A stretch of DNA of 64,000 nt from Desulfuromonas sp. (GTDB taxonomy: Bacteria; Desulfobacterota; Desulfuromonadia; Desulfuromonadales; Desulfuromonadaceae): the NCBI GenBank assembly GCA_002869685.1, contig PKUE01000007.1, forward strand, positions 1 to 64,000. Direction: 5' to 3'. Shown here piece by piece: positions 61,109 to 64,000 of this stretch (positions are counted from its first letter, which is position 1; every line of letters begins with the position of its first letter). The translations under genes and the position numbers were made by a program. The notes below the pieces were generated by a model that was given only the letters and a program-made list of their open reading frames with translations, did not search any database and was not told the DNA's origin.

Positions 61109-62548
61109 TCAATAATAGTCTTGAAGCCCCTGTTCAATGGTTTCAAAAGCTGCCAGATGAGACCAGAAGTCATCCTCGTGCGCTCCTGTTTCGTCATCGC
61201 GTCCTCCCCGGGATAGCAGAATGTGTTGAACAAAGAATTCAGCCTGCTCAGGAGTCAACACGATCTCGGCCCCGGCTCGGCTGCGTTCAAGGACAAGAGC
61301 TTGACGAGAGCTCAATTCAATCCGGGTAAAAGGATTGCGGTAGGTCACCTGGGGAAGCTGACGGGCAAAGGCATACGCCACCACAACCTCCAGTCCATCA
61401 GAGTCAACCAATGGCCATAGACAGGGATGAACATGCAGCCGCCCACGCGCTTCAACAAAACACCACTGGGTCGGATCACACCCCTGTTCCTCAAAGCGAC
61501 GACATAACTGAAGCAGCCGTGTCCCCTCTCCTACCAGTGTCAAGGTGCGGATATAACCGTTCTCGGTCAGGCATTCATAGCTTTTCACCATAAACTGTCC
61601 ATTGCGCAATCGGGCCGCCTGGGCCTGAAAACGATGCTTATAAACAAAGGAACAATAATTGATGGGCAAGGCGATGTTGGCACGCTGGGCATGGTCCAAC
61701 AACTCCAACGCCGCCAATTCTGAATCGAGAACGGTCACCTTCTCACCATGAAGGTAGCGATAATCGCGCTGAATCATGTGGGGATAATTGTACGGCGTCA
61801 ACCGCAACTGGTGCAGATTAAGATGGCGCACACCCGAATCCACAAGCTGAGGCAACAGCGCCTTGAGACGTTCTGTTTCCTCAGGTACTGCGGGAATCTC
61901 AACGGTAACCACTGGAATCGCCCTGCCAACCCGGTTGAGTGCAGTCAATTGATAATTGGTCGCGCCAATATCAAAGCGAATTTCGTCCAAACCTGCTTCA
62001 GCCAGCTGATCAACCATGCGATCGGTCAGCAGTGCGCCGTTGGTGTAAAGCCAGGTATGAAAATCACTGGGCATATGTGCCTTGATCGTCTTGAGGTAAA
62101 GCAATGTGCGATCAAAGGTTAACAACGGTTCCCCGCCACTGAAACTGGCACCTCGAAAACCAAACCGTTGTAGATAGTGAACATAATCCTCGGCATGACG
62201 AAACTCGATACTGTTGGTCGTCGGCTGACCGATTTCCTGCTGTGAGGTTGGGCAATAGAAGCACTGACAATTACATCGGCCATTGATAAACAGGCACGAC
62301 CAGCCACCCTCAACACAAATACGGCACCCGTGTGACAGGTTATTCATATCAAGCTTGGTACCACTGCAGCCAATGGTCGATGCGGAAAGCAGAGATTGCA
62401 ACGTCTGCTGGCGCAACTGGTCAGCACGGGCATAGTCATCGTCTGATAAAAACCGCAGGGTGGGATAGTGATGGGAATATTCCTGCTGATTGGCTGCAAT
62501 CCAATGTTGCCGCCGCTTCTTCGATAACGCCATACGACGTACCTCCAC
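61109..62548 (-). CDS. uncharacterised radical SAM protein
   Basis: FINGRCNCQCFYCPTSQQE (CX3CX2C), SFSGGEPLLTFDRTLLYLK, extra Cys in SHGCRICVEGGWSC. Confidence 0.9.
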   Translation of the reverse strand: MEVRRMALSKKRRQHWIAANQQEYSHHYPTLRFLSDDDYARADQLRQQTLQSLLSASTIGCSGTKLDMNNLSHGCRICVEGGWSCLFINGRCNCQCFYCPTSQQEIGQPTTNSIEFRHAEDYVHYLQRFGFRGASFSGGEPLLTFDRTLLYLKTIKAHMPSDFHTWLYTNGALLTDRMVDQLAEAGLDEIRFDIGATNYQLTALNRVGRAIPVVTVEIPAVPEETERLKALLPQLVDSGVRHLNLHQLRLTPYNYPHMIQRDYRYLHGEKVTVLDSELAALELLDHAQRANIALPINYCSFVYKHRFQAQAARLRNGQFMVKSYECLTENGYIRTLTLVGEGTRLLQLCRRFEEQGCDPTQWCFVEARGRLHVHPCLWPLVDSDGLEVVVAYAFARQLPQVTYRNPFTRIELSSRQALVLERSRAGAEIVLTPEQAEFFVQHILLSRGGRDDETGAHEDDFWSHLAAFETIEQGLQDYY

Positions 62549-62660
62549 GACTAAGGGGCTGATAAGCCAACACCGGAAAATTAGGAGAGAACAGCCTGTG
62601 ACGCCGGTTCGATTTCAGGATGGCGTAAACTAATCGATTTCAGGGGAAAAAGAAATAGAA

Positions 62661-62708
62661 AAACGCTGTCCCGTACCATTTGTTAAAAACGGTACCGGAC
62701 AACGCTTA
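62661..62708 (-). terminator. candidate Rho-independent terminator downstream of Ig-like lipoprotein gene
   Basis: Minus strand GCGTTGTCCGGTACC..GGTACGGGACAGCG hairpin followed by TTTTTCTATTTCTTTTT. Confidence 0.65.
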
Positions 62709-62819
62709 AGACACTAATATCAAAGGATATTTCAAAAGAATAAAGGGCCCTGCATCCTGCGCGATACAGGCACGGGATACAGAGCGCTTAAAAAGTTAAC
62801 CTCAAAGAATCAGCCCCCC

Positions 62820-63269
62820 CTACTCCGTTGCCGGTGGGGCCGGTGGAGAAAAATCACTGGTGGAAAAGCTCCAGACCATGTCGTCGTCACGCACATTCCC
62901 GGCGTCATCGGCAATCCCGGCAGCAACAACAACCGTGTAGGTCGTCAGGCTCTGCAAAACAGTCGTCGGTGTAAAGGTCACGCTATAGGTAGATACATCA
63001 TAACTGACGGTTCCGGCAAGGGTAATACCATCACCATCTTCGAGGCTGATCGACGCGAGATCGATCGTTGTCGCGTCAAGTGGCTCATCAAAGGTCACGG
63101 TAATGACGCTGGTTGCGCCATTGACCACTGAATTCTGGGTAGGTGAAACCGTCATTGCCCGAGGGGCCTGAGTATCGTACGTGTGGCCACCATCACCACC
63201 ACACCCGGTCAGTGTCAGACACAAAGCCAGACACAGTAAAGTCCATCGTTTTATCATCATTTTTTTCAC
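62820..63269 (-). CDS. lipoprotein with bacterial Ig-like (Big_5) domain
   Basis: Lipobox LTLTGCGGDGG; TVSPTQNSVVNGATSVITVTFDEPLDATTID...SFSTS. Confidence 0.85.
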   Translation of the reverse strand: MKKMMIKRWTLLCLALCLTLTGCGGDGGHTYDTQAPRAMTVSPTQNSVVNGATSVITVTFDEPLDATTIDLASISLEDGDGITLAGTVSYDVSTYSVTFTPTTVLQSLTTYTVVVAAGIADDAGNVRDDDMVWSFSTSDFSPPAPPATE

Positions 63270-63742
63270 TCCTTTATTTCCGCAATGATCTTGAATGTCA
63301 TGTTTTTCTTCAGCTCAAACTGTTGAGACGTTCCAGCCATCACAACGAACGGGATAGACGTCTGCGGCGTCACCAGTTTGAGCGTCACCTGCTCAGGCAC
63401 ATGGGTGAGCTGCCAACGGAGGATCAAAGGCTGAGTCAGACGCTCTTCGTGCTCTACGTTAACAATCCATTCCAAAGGAGATGGCGTCGCCAACGCTCGG
63501 ATATCCCGCCACAAAGCATGCTTCTTTCGCATGAAACAGCTTTGCAACGCACCTTTTAACATGGCCGGGACCGCAGCAACATTTTCCAGAGACGGATCCG
63601 CCATCGGCCATTGCCCGAAGATCAGTTCATTGGTGGCAGCGCCGGACTGCAATTGCACTGTGGCTTCCCAGGGGGGGACTGCCCAGCACGGTGAGCACAG
63701 AGCCCAGAGCACCCCCAGGGTCAGCAAGCGTTTGATCATCAC
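63266..63742 (-). CDS. secreted hypothetical protein
   Basis: Signal peptide LGVLWALCSPCWA; 4-nt overlaps with neighbours on both sides. Confidence 0.7.
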   Translation of the reverse strand: MMIKRLLTLGVLWALCSPCWAVPPWEATVQLQSGAATNELIFGQWPMADPSLENVAAVPAMLKGALQSCFMRKKHALWRDIRALATPSPLEWIVNVEHEERLTQPLILRWQLTHVPEQVTLKLVTPQTSIPFVVMAGTSQQFELKKNMTFKIIAEIKE

Positions 63743-64000
63743 TCTTGAACCGGATTTGACAAAATCAAACGATACGTCCCATCATCTTGATTGAGATAAA
63801 TCCAGTAGCTCATCCAGGGGATCAGGGATACCGAGCTGAAAAGCCCCGGTGTTTTCATGGCATAGGTCCCACCCCAATCGTCGCCGTTATAGAAGTACAC
63901 GGCATTGACCAACCAGCGCTGTTGGGCGGCATCCAACCAGTCAATTGCATCTTGTCCATCTTTACTTACCATGACATCCAACAGATCAAGGTTGGTTCGG
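63739..64000 (-). CDS. C-terminal fragment of a larger secreted/surface protein, truncated by window edge
   Basis: Reading frame stays open to 64000 (RTNLDLLDVMVSKDGQDAIDWLDAAQQ...MSYWIYLNQDDGTYRLILSNPVQE). Confidence 0.6.
   Translation of the reverse strand, partial: RTNLDLLDVMVSKDGQDAIDWLDAAQQRWLVNAVYFYNGDDWGGTYAMKTPGLFSSVSLIPWMSYWIYLNQDDGTYRLILSNPVQE

Noticed and set aside
1-64000. CRISPR arrays, IS elements, prophage genes, toxin-antitoxin or defence islands
   Set aside because: No regular spaced repeats, transposase, integrase, capsid or recognised defence genes among the ORFs; the AddAB-like pair is best read as DNA repair. tRNA genes were not seen by eye, but a tRNAscan would be needed to exclude them.

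Overview
The window is a gene-dense bacterial chromosome segment, almost all coding. Gene content and order (riboflavin operon with nusB/hom, rpmF-plsX-fabH-fabD-fabG-acpP-fabF, malic enzyme-phosphotransacetylase fusion) suggest a Desulfuromonadales/Geobacter-like organism; this taxonomy is inferred, not tested. I see no CRISPR array, IS element, prophage, rRNA or confident tRNA. The main accessory block is positions <1-14689, a minus-strand, largely translationally coupled cluster of 15 genes resembling aryl-polyene (APE/xanthomonadin/flexirubin-type) pathways: three ketosynthases, ACP, ketoreductase, two hot-dog dehydratases, thioesterase, PlsC-like acyltransferase, PaaK-like ligase, MIO-type aromatic ammonia lyase, LolA-like protein, MMPL exporter and a DUF3261-like lipoprotein. 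It also encodes an FAD protein of the phytoene desaturase/CRTISO/retinol-saturase type between two KS genes, which is the best candidate here for a new chemistry. It is cut by the left window edge. The rest is mostly housekeeping. Smaller points of interest are an HDAC-like deacetylase coupled to a GNAT-like protein, a REC-REC-GGDEF gene overlapping a DUF1858-like CLCC mini-protein, a standalone Ca-binding-like protein next to an uncharacterised radical SAM gene, a terminator-bounded AT-rich gap upstream of fxsA that may encode a small RNA, and a secreted/lipoprotein gene set cut by the right edge. All family calls come from reading the translations; no database search was run.
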